A DNA stretch of 23,625 nt from a virus. Of this stretch, positions 1 through 8,933 are shown piece by piece. The translations under genes were made by a program, and so were the position numbers. The first letter of the stretch is position 1; each line of letters begins with the position of its first letter. The stretch spans positions 1 to 23,625 of IMG/VR virus record IMGVR_UViG_3300006802_000585; one strand, given 5' to 3'. The notes beneath the pieces were generated by a model. That model was given only the letters and a program-made list of their open reading frames with translations. It had not been told where the DNA came from and did not search any database.

Positions 1-948
1 AGCCGCACCAGCAGCAGCGCCACCAAGACCGCTGAATATACTTTCAAGTCCCGCTGGCATACCAAAAGCCAACGCTCCAATTGCAAGGATTGCAGGGAGA
101 AAGTCTCCGAAGTCGCTATCTTCTTCTCCCGGACGATGGTATTTGTAGCTAAATTCTTTTTGGAGGTCGAAATCTTCTGGCAACAACACTATGCCAGAGT
201 CAGCATTGATGCCTAGTTTCTTGGCTGCATCCGCTTCGAATATCTTTGCATAGTCGCTCCGCTGATCGTTCAACCAAGTATTCTGATCCATGCCATCATG
301 TTGCGCACCACTCATCGTGGCGACATAGCGGGTTGTGCCGTCCGCCGCTTTAATACCCCACAGATTAGGAGCTACTTGGACAGGCTTGAACGTAGGATCG
401 AAATCAAGACTGCCATACCCTGACATTCCAAAAGTATCGGTGTCACCAAGGCTGTAGCCGATATTCTGAAAGTTACCCATAAGTGCATTTCCACCACCAA
501 CTGTCTGATACCAAGGCTGACCACCTGTATGTACTGATTGGTTCGGCCTAAAGTATATAGTGTCAGCATCGTCAATTAACTTGACCGCATTCGGGTTTGG
601 GTTTTCCCATTGGCCTATCCCACTCTCTCCGATAGTCCACCTATAGGGATTTTCGTTCTCATAGTTATAGGTAAACACCCCGGCGTCGCCGTAATCCTTT
701 GTCTCTGTTGTGGTTTCTGTCCACGAACTTTTCCACAAAGTCGGGTCTTTGGCAGCAGCGTCACGCCAGTAGGCTTCCCATCCCTCTGGCGCTTGGCCGG
801 AAAGCTGCCCATTCGGGCCTTGGTACATCATTGTGGGTGCCGCCGCCCCCCAATAGCCACCTACATTATTGGCGTCCGGATACCATTGTTGAGCGCCCTC
901 ATAAGTGTACGGCGCATACTTCCACCCAGAGTAATCATTTGTTGGCAT
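1..948 (-). CDS. Putative virion protein (tail-fibre-distal gene), C-terminus cut off by window edge
   Basis: An open frame of 316 codons runs from an ATG at 948 to the window edge without a stop, so the gene continues outside. An AAGGAA ribosome binding site lies about 9 nt before the ATG, and the gene starts 14 nt after the stop of the large fibre gene. The visible N-terminal part is rich in Tyr, Trp, Gly and Asn (it begins MPTNDYSGWKYAPYTYEGAQ) and ends in an Ala/Gly-rich hydrophobic stretch (LPAILAIGALAFGMPAG, then a Gly-Ala run) near residues 285-316. Late-operon position and such Gly/Ala hydrophobic segments are common in internal or ejection proteins of podoviruses, but I do not recognise the family. 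Ejection protein is inference only; a further tail protein is equally possible. Confidence 0.75.
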   Translation of the reverse strand, partial: MPTNDYSGWKYAPYTYEGAQQWYPDANNVGGYWGAAAPTMMYQGPNGQLSGQAPEGWEAYWRDAAAKDPTLWKSSWTETTTETKDYGDAGVFTYNYENENPYRWTIGESGIGQWENPNPNAVKLIDDADTIYFRPNQSVHTGGQPWYQTVGGGNALMGNFQNIGYSLGDTDTFGMSGYGSLDFDPTFKPVQVAPNLWGIKAADGTTRYVATMSGAQHDGMDQNTWLNDQRSDYAKIFEADAAKKLGINADSGIVLLPEDFDLQKEFSYKYHRPGEEDSDFGDFLPAILAIGALAFGMPAGLESIFSGLGGAAAGAA

Positions 949-962
949 AATTTATTCCTTGG

Positions 963-3900
963 TTAAGTCCAGAAATCTGGCACTTTTGCTTTTGTTCCAA
1001 TACCAGTACTTTGATAATGCAAGTCAACATAATGTAAAAACGGATCAGGAACAGACCCAGACGAAACAGTAATATCATTTGAACTCAAATAAACACGAAC
1101 TAGGATAACTCCATCAACCTCAAGATCATCCGAATCTATTTGTGACCCACTAGGCGTAGTGGCAGATAACTGCACTTCTGTAATGTAATGCTGATACAGG
1201 GTAGACGCAGTTGTGCCAGAAGCAACAGTAGTGGTGACAGGTGAAGAAAAGGCCGCTTGATTATGCCCCTTCGCGTATGACACCTCTGCTCCCCAAGTTA
1301 CTGTTCCTCCTGTTACTGTTCCCGCTGCTGATCCTGTTGTGGTAGTCCCATTAAGTGACCAATGAAAATGAAGATAAACATGACTTGCAGGAACATAATC
1401 ATGTGGCATATGGAATTCAATAAAGCACTCTTCCGATGGATCAAACTGATACCCCCGAATACCACCTTGATAAACATTATACGAAGGATCACTAGCGCCA
1501 ACACCACGAATACTAACAGCCCCAAGAAGGTCATGCCAAGGGAAAGTAGGTGTGGTGGTATCTACCTTAAAACCTGTACCTTTAGTCTTTGGAATGGCAG
1601 CATATGTAGTACTAAGTTCTAATATGTTTGTACCACCCGCATAGATATCTAGGATATCAGCACTAACCTCTGTAACATAAGTGTTTCCAGTAGCAGCTAC
1701 ACCATCGAAGTAGAACTTGGCTGCTGATTTCATTGCAATATCACCAGCGTTGGTAATACGCATCTGTTCAACAACAGAGGCACTTCCGTCAGGAGTTGTT
1801 CTGAATAACAACCTTCCCGGCATATCTCCTGAGCCGGGAGTACCATCAACTTCAGCAACAATCTGTGCTGCATACTGGAATGCTGATCCATCCGAACCAC
1901 GGAAGGAGATATATCCAAGTGCATCACCAGAAGCTACAGCACTATGAGTACCAATCGTAGCACTCTTAGACCGAGCATAGGAGAGTTGTGGGGCAGCAGC
2001 CGCAGTAGCAGACCAACCACCCATTGCATAACCCCCGGCACCAGATACGTTGACTTCAACAAGTTCAGCACTAAGCCTAGATACAGCAGCAGTATGTCCA
2101 AGCACCAATACACCGCTATTTAACAGACGCATCTTCTCTGCTGTTGTAGTCGTGGTATTCGCAGTTGTACCCCATGCAATGTACGTTCCCTGCGCGGCAT
2201 CAGTCCACGCCTCAGATGAGAACATTGTCATATAGGCGCGAGCCGCAGAAGCATAAGCCGTAGAACCATATCCTGCCGCAGCAACCGTACCTAGTGTAAG
2301 ATCAGCAGTAAGAGCAGTCGGCGAAGCCCCTGTACCTTCCGCTCTACGGAAATACAACCCTTGGTTTGCACCAAACGTATCCATTACGATAGCGTTTAGT
2401 ACAGCATCCGTTCCTGCAACATACATTGTACTTGCACTACCAGAGCCAAACATAGACATTCTGGTAGTAGTAAAGAGTGTGGTAAACGCAGCCGTATTTC
2501 TATGCTTGATCAATAGCTGACCATTGGACGTAAGACGCATACGCTCCGTCGAAGAGGTAGAGCCATCCGGAGTTGTCCAGAACATGATCTGTCCCGGCAT
2601 GTCGCCTGAGGCTGTTGCTACTCCCAAGAGATCGTCAGCATTACCCGTAATAAACGCAGCACCTCGCCATGAACCAGAACCGTCAGCCCCATAGAAGCCA
2701 ATCGTTCCTAGTCTACCCCCCGCTGCTACTAACGTATGAGTACCAATTGTGGCACTTCGACTTGCACCAAAAGAAAGGTAGCCGCCTTCTGAGGCAGTCG
2801 TAGACCAAGCAAAGGCACCAATGCCAGCATGATTGGCCGAAGTATGAACCTGTAACTTATCAGCAGTAGAGATACCGACATCGGCAGTATGCCCAATTAG
2901 CAACTGACCAGTACTCAGTAGCCGCATTCTTTCAGTAGCCGTAGTACTAGCCGCAGGAGTAGTAATGAATCTGAGATAAGTACTACTTGCTGAGTCAGTC
3001 CAAGCTGCGGCAGCGTGTATCCATAGACCGCCTTTGGCACCAGTTACATACGCAGTACTTCCATAACCACCACCAGCAACAACAAGTAACTGATCGTCAG
3101 TCTGCACGGCTGTTGGTGAAGCCGCTGTTCCTCTAGCTAGACGACCATTCAAAATAGGAGCGGCACCAGTACCCCAAGAGTCCACCAGAATTCTAGTAGA
3201 ACTACTATCTGCCGAGTAAACATATACTGCTGTATCTACGTTAATCCCCGGCATCCGCGCTGCGGTATAGGCCGTAGACATTACAGTTGTATTGCCACGG
3301 TTTACAAACAACTGTCCTTGGTTGGTAATCCGCATTCTCTCTGACACAGTAGCAGCAGCATCGGGAGAAGTCCAGAAAGTAATCCGCCCCGGTGTATCAC
3401 CAGACCCGCTAGTAACACTTAGCGTATCATCTATCTCTCCAAAGATCGCCGCTGGCGCTCGCCAAGTAACACCGTCAGAGCCATAAAACACTACAGCACC
3501 AAGCCGTGTGCCAGCAGCTACAAGTCCATGAGTACCAATCGTATTATTGTTACTATGCCCAAGGTTGATCCTACCACTATGTGTGGTGGTTGTTGACCAA
3601 GAGGTTGAAGACGTAAGGCTATCTGCCGAACCAGTATGAACCTGAAGTTTCTCGTTTTGAGGGCCGCTATCAGCGGTATGCCCGATTACTAAACTCCCAT
3701 TCGCCAACAACCGCATACGCTCTGTAACAGTAGTACTGGCGTTAGGCGTAGTCCAGAACGTCATGTAGGTGTCTTGACTAGCATCTGTCCAAATGGCGGA
3801 AGCATATACGGCAATAGCGGCGCGACTACCTGCGCTATATGCAGTTGACCCACGCCCAAACCAGTTAAAGGAACCCATCGCATCGTTCGCCTGTAAGGCG

Positions 3901-5348
3901 GTTGGCGAGGCCCAGCTACCTGCTGCTCTACGAAGACTCATAACAGGAGATACTGCTCCGGCAGCATCTACAAGAACCCTTGTATTTGTATCCGAATACA
4001 CATACAAGGCAGTATCAGCCCCACTACTAGGAAGCCTAGTAGTAGTGAATGTTGTCGAAAATCCGGCAGTACTACGAGCAATAGCTAAGGCTCCGGCATT
4101 AGTTATTCGAACCCGCTCGGTTAATGAAGCAGCGCCGTCCGGACTAGTATAAAAAGCAAGCCTACCCGGAACATCAGCAGAGCCACTCGTAGCACCAAGA
4201 GAGTCATCCATCTCTCCCATGATGGCCGAAGGCACTCGCCATTGTACACCGTCTGATCCCCAAAAAGCCACAATACCAAGTCGAGTCCCGGCAGCTACTA
4301 GACCGTGTGTACCAATCGTAGCATTATGACTACGACCAAGGTACAAAGCACCAGCATCAGTTGTAGTTGTTGACCAACCGTATGCCCCAATCTTACCAAA
4401 TCCAGAACCTTTATGGACTTGAAGTGTATCGGTATTGGCAGACACATCAGCAGTATGCCCAATGATAAGCGCACCTGTAGGCATTAGCCGCATCTGTTCT
4501 GTTATCGTTGTGGATGCAGTTGGTGTGGTAAAGAAAACTTGATACGTTCCTTGTGCAGCATCAGTCCAAGTCTCAGCAGCATAGTAACCAATACCAACAG
4601 CAGCAGTTGATCTATATCCTGTAGAACCATAACCAGTAGCACCAACAAATCCTAAGGAATTGTCAGTAGCACTAGCTGTCTTTGCAGCCCAAGTACCGCT
4701 GGCGTGTCTAAAAGTTAAATTGCTGTTGGTTGCAATACTATCCAGCATTATTCTGGCCGAAGAAGTAGCAGCATTAGCAATATGAAGCAATGTGCCAGCA
4801 AGTCCAGCTGTTACAGAAGCGCCAGAACTATTCAGATAAAAAATACTACCGTCAAACTGAAGTTTGACTGATTCTCCCCAAGTATTCGTACTAGTAGCAT
4901 ACGGAATATAATTAGCCGTAGCTCCATTGGGGAGAACCAATGTTGATGCGCCCCAATTAGTACCATCTGCTCTTAGAAATGTTCCAGTAGTCGTAGCCAC
5001 ACTAGGATAAGTCGCAGTAGACCAAGCAGGAAGAGCAGAAGCGCCACCACTCCGGAGGATCTGGCCAGATGAGCCAGTATCTAACGTCTGCAAAGCACCT
5101 GTGGCAGTAGTACCCGCAGCAATTAAGCCGTAAGCTGTTAAAGAACTAGTCCTACCAGTACCACCACCTGTAACAAGCAATGGTGTACCCGCAAGGTCAT
5201 TGATATCCGAATCAGTTAGATCAATAAGCTCCCATCCCAAAGATCCTGCCGAAGACAGGTAGCCTTGCAATTGGCGATACCAATCCTGCCAGATATAGGA
5301 ATTCTTATCTGGGTTAGAAGTTGGCGGCGGGGGAAGAAATCCTGTCAT
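963..5348 (-). CDS. Very large repeat-built tail fibre / receptor-binding protein (1461 aa)
   Basis: The product probably forms a host-binding fibre on the virion. The N-terminus has a Pro-rich lead (GFLPPPPTSNPDKNSYIWQD) and then a Gly/Thr/Ser stretch (GGGTGRTSSLTAYGL) typical of phage tail-fibre N-terminal regions. From about residue 165 to 1215 it is made of alternating modules of roughly 130 residues, each ending in an ERMR(L/I)xxxGxLxI motif. Four modules carry GHTA(D/A) and TIGTH motifs about 260 residues apart. The last ~190 residues lack the repeats and look like a separate beta-rich C-terminal domain (FHMPHDYVPASHVYLHFHW). No intramolecular chaperone motif was seen. The start is the ATG at 5348, which overlaps the upstream TGA (TGATG) and has an AGGAAG ribosome site; a TTG one codon earlier is less likely. 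Fibre role is inferred from repeat type and context. Confidence 0.85.
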   Translation of the reverse strand: MTGFLPPPPTSNPDKNSYIWQDWYRQLQGYLSSAGSLGWELIDLTDSDINDLAGTPLLVTGGGTGRTSSLTAYGLIAAGTTATGALQTLDTGSSGQILRSGGASALPAWSTATYPSVATTTGTFLRADGTNWGASTLVLPNGATANYIPYATSTNTWGESVKLQFDGSIFYLNSSGASVTAGLAGTLLHIANAATSSARIMLDSIATNSNLTFRHASGTWAAKTASATDNSLGFVGATGYGSTGYRSTAAVGIGYYAAETWTDAAQGTYQVFFTTPTASTTITEQMRLMPTGALIIGHTADVSANTDTLQVHKGSGFGKIGAYGWSTTTTDAGALYLGRSHNATIGTHGLVAAGTRLGIVAFWGSDGVQWRVPSAIMGEMDDSLGATSGSADVPGRLAFYTSPDGAASLTERVRITNAGALAIARSTAGFSTTFTTTRLPSSGADTALYVYSDTNTRVLVDAAGAVSPVMSLRRAAGSWASPTALQANDAMGSFNWFGRGSTAYSAGSRAAIAVYASAIWTDASQDTYMTFWTTPNASTTVTERMRLLANGSLVIGHTADSGPQNEKLQVHTGSADSLTSSTSWSTTTTHSGRINLGHSNNNTIGTHGLVAAGTRLGAVVFYGSDGVTWRAPAAIFGEIDDTLSVTSGSGDTPGRITFWTSPDAAATVSERMRITNQGQLFVNRGNTTVMSTAYTAARMPGINVDTAVYVYSADSSSTRILVDSWGTGAAPILNGRLARGTAASPTAVQTDDQLLVVAGGGYGSTAYVTGAKGGLWIHAAAAWTDSASSTYLRFITTPAASTTATERMRLLSTGQLLIGHTADVGISTADKLQVHTSANHAGIGAFAWSTTASEGGYLSFGASRSATIGTHTLVAAGGRLGTIGFYGADGSGSWRGAAFITGNADDLLGVATASGDMPGQIMFWTTPDGSTSSTERMRLTSNGQLLIKHRNTAAFTTLFTTTRMSMFGSGSASTMYVAGTDAVLNAIVMDTFGANQGLYFRRAEGTGASPTALTADLTLGTVAAAGYGSTAYASAARAYMTMFSSEAWTDAAQGTYIAWGTTANTTTTTAEKMRLLNSGVLVLGHTAAVSRLSAELVEVNVSGAGGYAMGGWSATAAAAPQLSYARSKSATIGTHSAVASGDALGYISFRGSDGSAFQYAAQIVAEVDGTPGSGDMPGRLLFRTTPDGSASVVEQMRITNAGDIAMKSAAKFYFDGVAATGNTYVTEVSADILDIYAGGTNILELSTTYAAIPKTKGTGFKVDTTTPTFPWHDLLGAVSIRGVGASDPSYNVYQGGIRGYQFDPSEECFIEFHMPHDYVPASHVYLHFHWSLNGTTTTGSAAGTVTGGTVTWGAEVSYAKGHNQAAFSSPVTTTVASGTTASTLYQHYITEVQLSATTPSGSQIDSDDLEVDGVILVRVYLSSNDITVSSGSVPDPFLHYVDLHYQSTGIGTKAKVPDFWT
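1720..4850 (-). repeat. Alternating ~130-residue modules (A/B) within the fibre gene, ~780-790 bp full period
   Basis: The encoded protein repeats a two-part unit. One half contains GHTAD…TIGTH…(V/I)AxGxxLG…GSDG…PGR; the other contains (Y/A)VYS…ASPTAL…GSTAY…WTDA. Both halves end in TTP/TSPD…(T/S)ERMR. In the DNA the accaat(c/t)gt word encoding TIGTH recurs at 4311, 3534, 2742 and 1950, giving periods of 777, 792 and 792 bp. The nucleotide copies are clearly diverged, so this is an old protein-level duplication and not a recent exact repeat. Outer boundaries are approximate. Confidence 0.85.
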
Positions 5349-7207
5349 CAATGACTTCCTAATGACAAATCTACTTCAATCGCTTCAATTCGCCAATCAT
5401 AATTGGCAGTATACAATATGTTGAAAGCACGGCGTCGGAATGATCCAAGATTAGGAATATAAGTCCGACTCGCAAGACTAATGGTTTTAGTGTTACTCCA
5501 AGTAACGTAGTCGTCATCACACCACTTTATCGCAACCGTCGAGGCGGCAACCGGATCGCATACAAGATGGAAGTCATGTAGAAACTTCCTGTGCATGGAT
5601 TCAAAGTCAAGTCTTTGAGTGGTAATATCCATGAGGATTGCATTAGCATTGTAGTCTTGATAGGCAGAATCACTCATGGTGTAAAGCTCACCATTGGTAG
5701 CCCCTAGAATCATAGGGACACCTGTACCAAGATCGAAGGCATATGCACCCACAAAGTTAGCGTGGGTGTTAGAACTATTGGTAGACCACTCATGCCATGA
5801 GTTTTCTTCCGGATCATATACTAACGTTCTGGATGTCAATCGGATTACATAGAACAAATGGCCTTTGGATCTAACAAAATATCCTCTGGCATTCCCGATG
5901 TTAGACCCCTCAGCACTTAAGATCCGATCTTGATATTCTGTACTAACCTTTTGGGGTTGATATCCCTCGATCTTCCATACGCCGAATCCACCGTCATTAG
6001 TAGTGCCGATAAAGCACACAATCCTGTCGGTTGAGGCTACAGACTCAGCAGCAGGAGTACCAATCCTATTTGCAAAGCTAACGTTGCGAGACAAAGGACT
6101 GCCTGTAGGATTTGCTTCATCAATGAAAAACTCCATGCTTTGCTGTCCGATAGCGATAATAGTATTGTGGTGTCGTGTCAGGCAGCGCAAAGGATCCGGG
6201 TACATTTCAGCGTCTACGAAATCAATAGAATTCCAGCTATAGGGGTTCCTTACCCCGGAGTTGTAGATGGAAGAAGACGGATTCCCATTAGAGTCTAAAG
6301 CAATTAGATATAACGTATGGTCAAGATAGACCGGATATGGAAGATGGCTCTTTGGCATAGGAGTGGTTGTATCAACCAAACCAACACACTCCCATGTTGC
6401 TGCACCATCTACCACAGTACTGCTAATGGTTTGGGGCCATGATGGTTCAGTACCCCCAACAGCGCCAGAGACAGTACACTCATAGTAGTAGCCATTACTG
6501 ACAGTTGGCACAATTTGAGTGCCAACAGAAGGAGTCCTTGGCGTTGACCATGTGGCCATCGAATAACCATAGTACCCCTTGTTAATCCAAGTAACAGCAT
6601 CGTCCACAACCTGATCCCCCGGCACAGTAGGCCAAGTAGGCTCAGTCGTACCGTGAGTCTTGTAGTCTCCTGTACGAGCAATACATTGGTAAAAGAATCC
6701 GTTCTCAGTAGTAGGAATGACCCGCGCACCAATTGCCGTTACAGTATCAGCAGCCCAATCGGCGATGGTAATTGGGATCGTGGTAACTGTAGTACCGTCA
6801 GTAACATATCCCCAAGTGCCATCGCAAAAGAACAACATCTCCGTCCAGTTATCATAGATAACGGTAAAGCCTACATGACCACTTGTACCAGTAATTGTCT
6901 TATGTGCTGAACCATCTTTATAAACAGTATCCCCAACTGCCACATAATCGGCACCGTTCCAACGAAACAGACCGCGAGCATTTCCCGCAGTATACGATCT
7001 TCGCGTAGCAAGGCCAGCACGTTTTTGAAGGTATATTTTTTTCTGTTCGGTGTAGGCATTTGCAGAGGCCTCCGGGAAACAGTTAATAAACCGCTCATCC
7101 TTAGCTGAGGATGAATTGCGGTTCATATGACTTCCCACTAAAGGCATCCTAAATGTCTTGTTAGTGGTACTTTGTGGTGAGGCTTGTCTAGCCTGCCTAG
7201 TAGCCAT
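5348..7207 (-). CDS. P22 gp10-like tail hub / packaged-DNA stabilisation protein (619 aa)
   Basis: The protein resembles the podovirus head-completion and tail-hub proteins of the P22 gp10 type, which plug the portal channel and connect tail parts. The N-terminal signature is visible at residues 21-66 (MPLVGSHMNRNSSSAKDERF, then INCFPE, then LQKRAGL). Later segments such as YQDRILSAEGSNIGNARGYF and LVYDPEENSWHEWST also fit a beta-propeller-like hub. Two related ~60-residue modules are inserted at about residues 149-276. The start is the ATG at 7207, which shares one base with the upstream TAA (TAATG); AAGGAG lies about 10 nt upstream. A TTG at 7213 in the same frame is not preferred. It follows the gp4-like gene directly, the order expected for head completion proteins. 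Assignment is from motif memory, not a search. Confidence 0.8.
   Translation of the reverse strand: MATRQARQASPQSTTNKTFRMPLVGSHMNRNSSSAKDERFINCFPEASANAYTEQKKIYLQKRAGLATRRSYTAGNARGLFRWNGADYVAVGDTVYKDGSAHKTITGTSGHVGFTVIYDNWTEMLFFCDGTWGYVTDGTTVTTIPITIADWAADTVTAIGARVIPTTENGFFYQCIARTGDYKTHGTTEPTWPTVPGDQVVDDAVTWINKGYYGYSMATWSTPRTPSVGTQIVPTVSNGYYYECTVSGAVGGTEPSWPQTISSTVVDGAATWECVGLVDTTTPMPKSHLPYPVYLDHTLYLIALDSNGNPSSSIYNSGVRNPYSWNSIDFVDAEMYPDPLRCLTRHHNTIIAIGQQSMEFFIDEANPTGSPLSRNVSFANRIGTPAAESVASTDRIVCFIGTTNDGGFGVWKIEGYQPQKVSTEYQDRILSAEGSNIGNARGYFVRSKGHLFYVIRLTSRTLVYDPEENSWHEWSTNSSNTHANFVGAYAFDLGTGVPMILGATNGELYTMSDSAYQDYNANAILMDITTQRLDFESMHRKFLHDFHLVCDPVAASTVAIKWCDDDYVTWSNTKTISLASRTYIPNLGSFRRRAFNILYTANYDWRIEAIEVDLSLGSH
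6380..6763 (-). repeat. Tandem duplicated W/Y-rich module inside the gp10-like protein
   Basis: Residues about 149-210 and 217-276 of the gp10-like protein share the pattern W(A/S)…GxxxxPTxxNG(F/Y)(F/Y)YxC…GTEPxWP…VxD(D/G)AxTW. This is a small beta module often seen in tandem in phage tail proteins and suspected to bind surface glycans. The duplication is seen directly in the translation; the binding role is inference. Confidence 0.75.
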
Positions 7208-7926
7208 TACCAACCACTCCTTGTATCACGTTGAAAATACAGACTACCCTCCTCAGTACCAAACGAAAGAGCGTCATTCTTCATCATCATGAATAGCTTC
7301 TGAAGGTTTGATTGATCCTCTATTGGCACTCCATACTCAGGAGCCAAACGTATCGCTAGACCAAACTTAAGTGTGTCAAACCAATAAGACGGAAAATCCG
7401 GCTCATCTCCGGCTGCGTCAAAGTCTTCATATGGCCGTTGATAGGTAATACGGTAAGTATAATCGCTAGCAGCAGTAGCATTAGGAACCGGATATACATA
7501 TAGATCTCCGTATGTTCGTTGTGGATCATACCAGAACATCAGCGGAAGTCCTGTAACAGTCTTGTTGCTGATCCGTTCATACTGCTCCCGAGTCAGGAGT
7601 TCAAGCGGAACATCGGTAGTTGTTGAGGTATGCCGACGCAACATGGAGTGAATCCTGAGAGGCATGGGGGTATTAACTGTCGCACTTTCCCCAATACGAT
7701 AGCTACGAGTACCACTTGTCAAAGTGAGTGCATACTCCTTTATCGCCCACAGAGGCATACCGTCAGCCTGTAGATGTTTACAGAGGTAGTTAAGAGCCTC
7801 TGCTCCCTCAGTCAATTGATCCGAAGTAGCTGTCTCCCCCTGCGCCAATCCGCCAATAAGGCGAAGTGCGCCAGAGATCAGCAGGGATCTCGATGATGCG
7901 TAGTTAGTAGAACCGGAAGTAGCCAT
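7207..7926 (-). CDS. P22 gp4-like head completion / tail adaptor protein (239 aa)
   Basis: This protein probably forms the adaptor ring that attaches to the portal after DNA packaging and receives the tail hub. The N-terminal region (LLISGALRLIGGLAQGETAT, followed by a helical stretch ending in ADGMPLWAIKEY at about residues 54-65) and the middle (YDPQRTYGDLYVYPVPNAT at about 142-160) are typical of the gp4-like adaptor family. Length is close to that expected. It starts at an ATG sharing one base with the stop of the holin gene (TAATG) and ends in the same type of overlap with the gp10-like gene, so these genes are likely translated together in fixed ratio. Confidence 0.78.
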   Translation of the reverse strand: MATSGSTNYASSRSLLISGALRLIGGLAQGETATSDQLTEGAEALNYLCKHLQADGMPLWAIKEYALTLTSGTRSYRIGESATVNTPMPLRIHSMLRRHTSTTTDVPLELLTREQYERISNKTVTGLPLMFWYDPQRTYGDLYVYPVPNATAASDYTYRITYQRPYEDFDAAGDEPDFPSYWFDTLKFGLAIRLAPEYGVPIEDQSNLQKLFMMMKNDALSFGTEEGSLYFQRDTRSGW

Positions 7927-8327
7927 TAGCGTTTACCCATAGCGTTAGCAATTACTGGTACAATTTTCTCGGCACTACGGCCAATGACATACCCTCCAAG
8001 GCCGAGTTGAACAATATCCCACAACTTAATATACTCTTCTGGATTTAGTTCCGGAGCAGCCCATCCAAACCACCTAGCTACAATCAACGCCACAAAGGTA
8101 AGCATTGTGATTGGTCGCCACGAAGAAGCTAACCACGATTGGCTTTGGGCCTCAGCTTTGACGATATCCGCTGCTGCGATCTCGATGGCTTGTGCCTGTT
8201 CCAGTACTTTCGTTTGAAAGAGAATCTCTGTTTCCCGAGCCTTTTGAGCATCAGCAGGATCCGGAAAGAGAGACTTGGCTACCTGCGAACCGATCTGTCC
8301 TATAATTGGAAGAAGTGCTTGCCACAT
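7926..8327 (-). CDS. Holin, 3TM / gene-transfer-agent type (133 aa)
   Basis: The sequence matches the pattern of holins of the GTA_holin_3TM family. It has an amphipathic N-terminus (WQALLPIIGQIGSQVAKSLF) and a charged helical linker at about residues 23-65. A conserved segment follows with the first clear membrane helix (SWRPITMLTFVALIVARWFG, about 69-88), then a second hydrophobic segment (LWDIVQLGLGGYVIGRSAEK, about 101-120). Such proteins permeabilise the inner membrane to let the endolysin reach the peptidoglycan. Its neighbour upstream is the M15 endopeptidase, with a one-base TAATG overlap, which supports the lysis role. The next gene downstream is structural, so the lysis cassette is embedded in the tail gene block. 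Confidence 0.8.
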   Translation of the reverse strand: MWQALLPIIGQIGSQVAKSLFPDPADAQKARETEILFQTKVLEQAQAIEIAAADIVKAEAQSQSWLASSWRPITMLTFVALIVARWFGWAAPELNPEEYIKLWDIVQLGLGGYVIGRSAEKIVPVIANAMGKR

Positions 8328-8665
8328 TATCGTTGACCCCCATGCTCAAGCGAGTAGTGATTTCCATCATTGAATCTACCGCCCCACGAACCACCAAGGG
8401 ATTCCCAATACTCGCCCATTGGCTTGTGGTCTTCGGTAGTCTGAAGAAACTTCCCGTCCTTGAACAGATTAAAATCCATTGCTAACCGAATCTTGTGATT
8501 CGACCTACTACGGCCATAACCCTTTTGTTCCCCAACTTCTCCATGAACCCGAGGATCTCTATAAGCATCCCCTACTGTCAATTCATATCCATTAGCGTAA
8601 GCCCACTCAATGAGTTTAGATATCATGAGAGTAAAACGACGCTGCTTCTGGGAAAGAGTTTCCAT
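8327..8665 (-). CDS. Endolysin, M15 family peptidoglycan endopeptidase (112 aa)
   Basis: The product is a small single-domain zinc peptidase of the M15 family (L-alanyl-D-glutamate endopeptidase or D,D-carboxypeptidase type), which cuts the peptide stems of peptidoglycan at lysis. Visible zinc ligands are H57 and D64 in SNHKIRLAMDF and H103 in DGNHYSLEH. D100, three residues before H103, fits the catalytic acid of the family. The length is near the minimal catalytic domain and there is no cell-wall-binding domain, as is usual for phages of Gram-negative hosts. No signal peptide is present, so export needs the neighbouring holin. The ribosome site before the ATG at 8665 is weak (AGGG), and the upstream gene ends only 6 nt before the start. 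Confidence 0.88.
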   Translation of the reverse strand: METLSQKQRRFTLMISKLIEWAYANGYELTVGDAYRDPRVHGEVGEQKGYGRSRSNHKIRLAMDFNLFKDGKFLQTTEDHKPMGEYWESLGGSWGGRFNDGNHYSLEHGGQR

Positions 8666-8671
8666 GTGGCC

Positions 8672-8932
8672 CTACAGCATTTTTCCTAATGCTGTCACCG
8701 CCGTCGATATAGCTGCGGCGACTACTCCTGCGGTGCCTAAGAGTGCCGCCTTCGCTCCCTTTGCTTTGTTAATATCAGCTTCGATTGAGCGAAGCGTAGC
8801 AAAGAGGTGGTCTTGAAACTTCTCCTCTTCTTGCATGTGGTGGTCAAAGGCTCGCAGGATAGAGTCAATTTTTCCGTTGATCTCCCCTATCTTCTCTCCC
8901 TGATCATAAAGCCTATCTCGGTCTTCAGACAT
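8672..8932 (-). CDS. Small coiled-coil plus membrane-anchor protein, XhlA-like lysis accessory (86 aa)
   Basis: Residues 1-60 are charged and helical (GEKIGEINGKIDSILRAFDH and following, likely coiled coil). The C-terminus is a single hydrophobic segment (AALLGTAGVVAAAISTAV, about 62-79) followed by a short tail. This layout and size resemble haemolysin XhlA-type phage proteins, which work with holin and endolysin. It sits directly before the endopeptidase and holin genes, in line with that role. A strong AGGAGG ribosome site precedes the ATG at 8932, two bases after the upstream stop at 8934-8936. Lysis accessory or antiholin is inference; another membrane-anchored late protein is possible. 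Confidence 0.72.
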   Translation of the reverse strand: MSEDRDRLYDQGEKIGEINGKIDSILRAFDHHMQEEEKFQDHLFATLRSIEADINKAKGAKAALLGTAGVVAAAISTAVTALGKML

Positions 8933-8933
8933 A

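Noticed and set aside
610-966. 118-codon plus-strand frame near the left edge
   Set aside because: It is antisense to the edge-truncated virion gene, which has a ribosome site and runs the full 948 bases.
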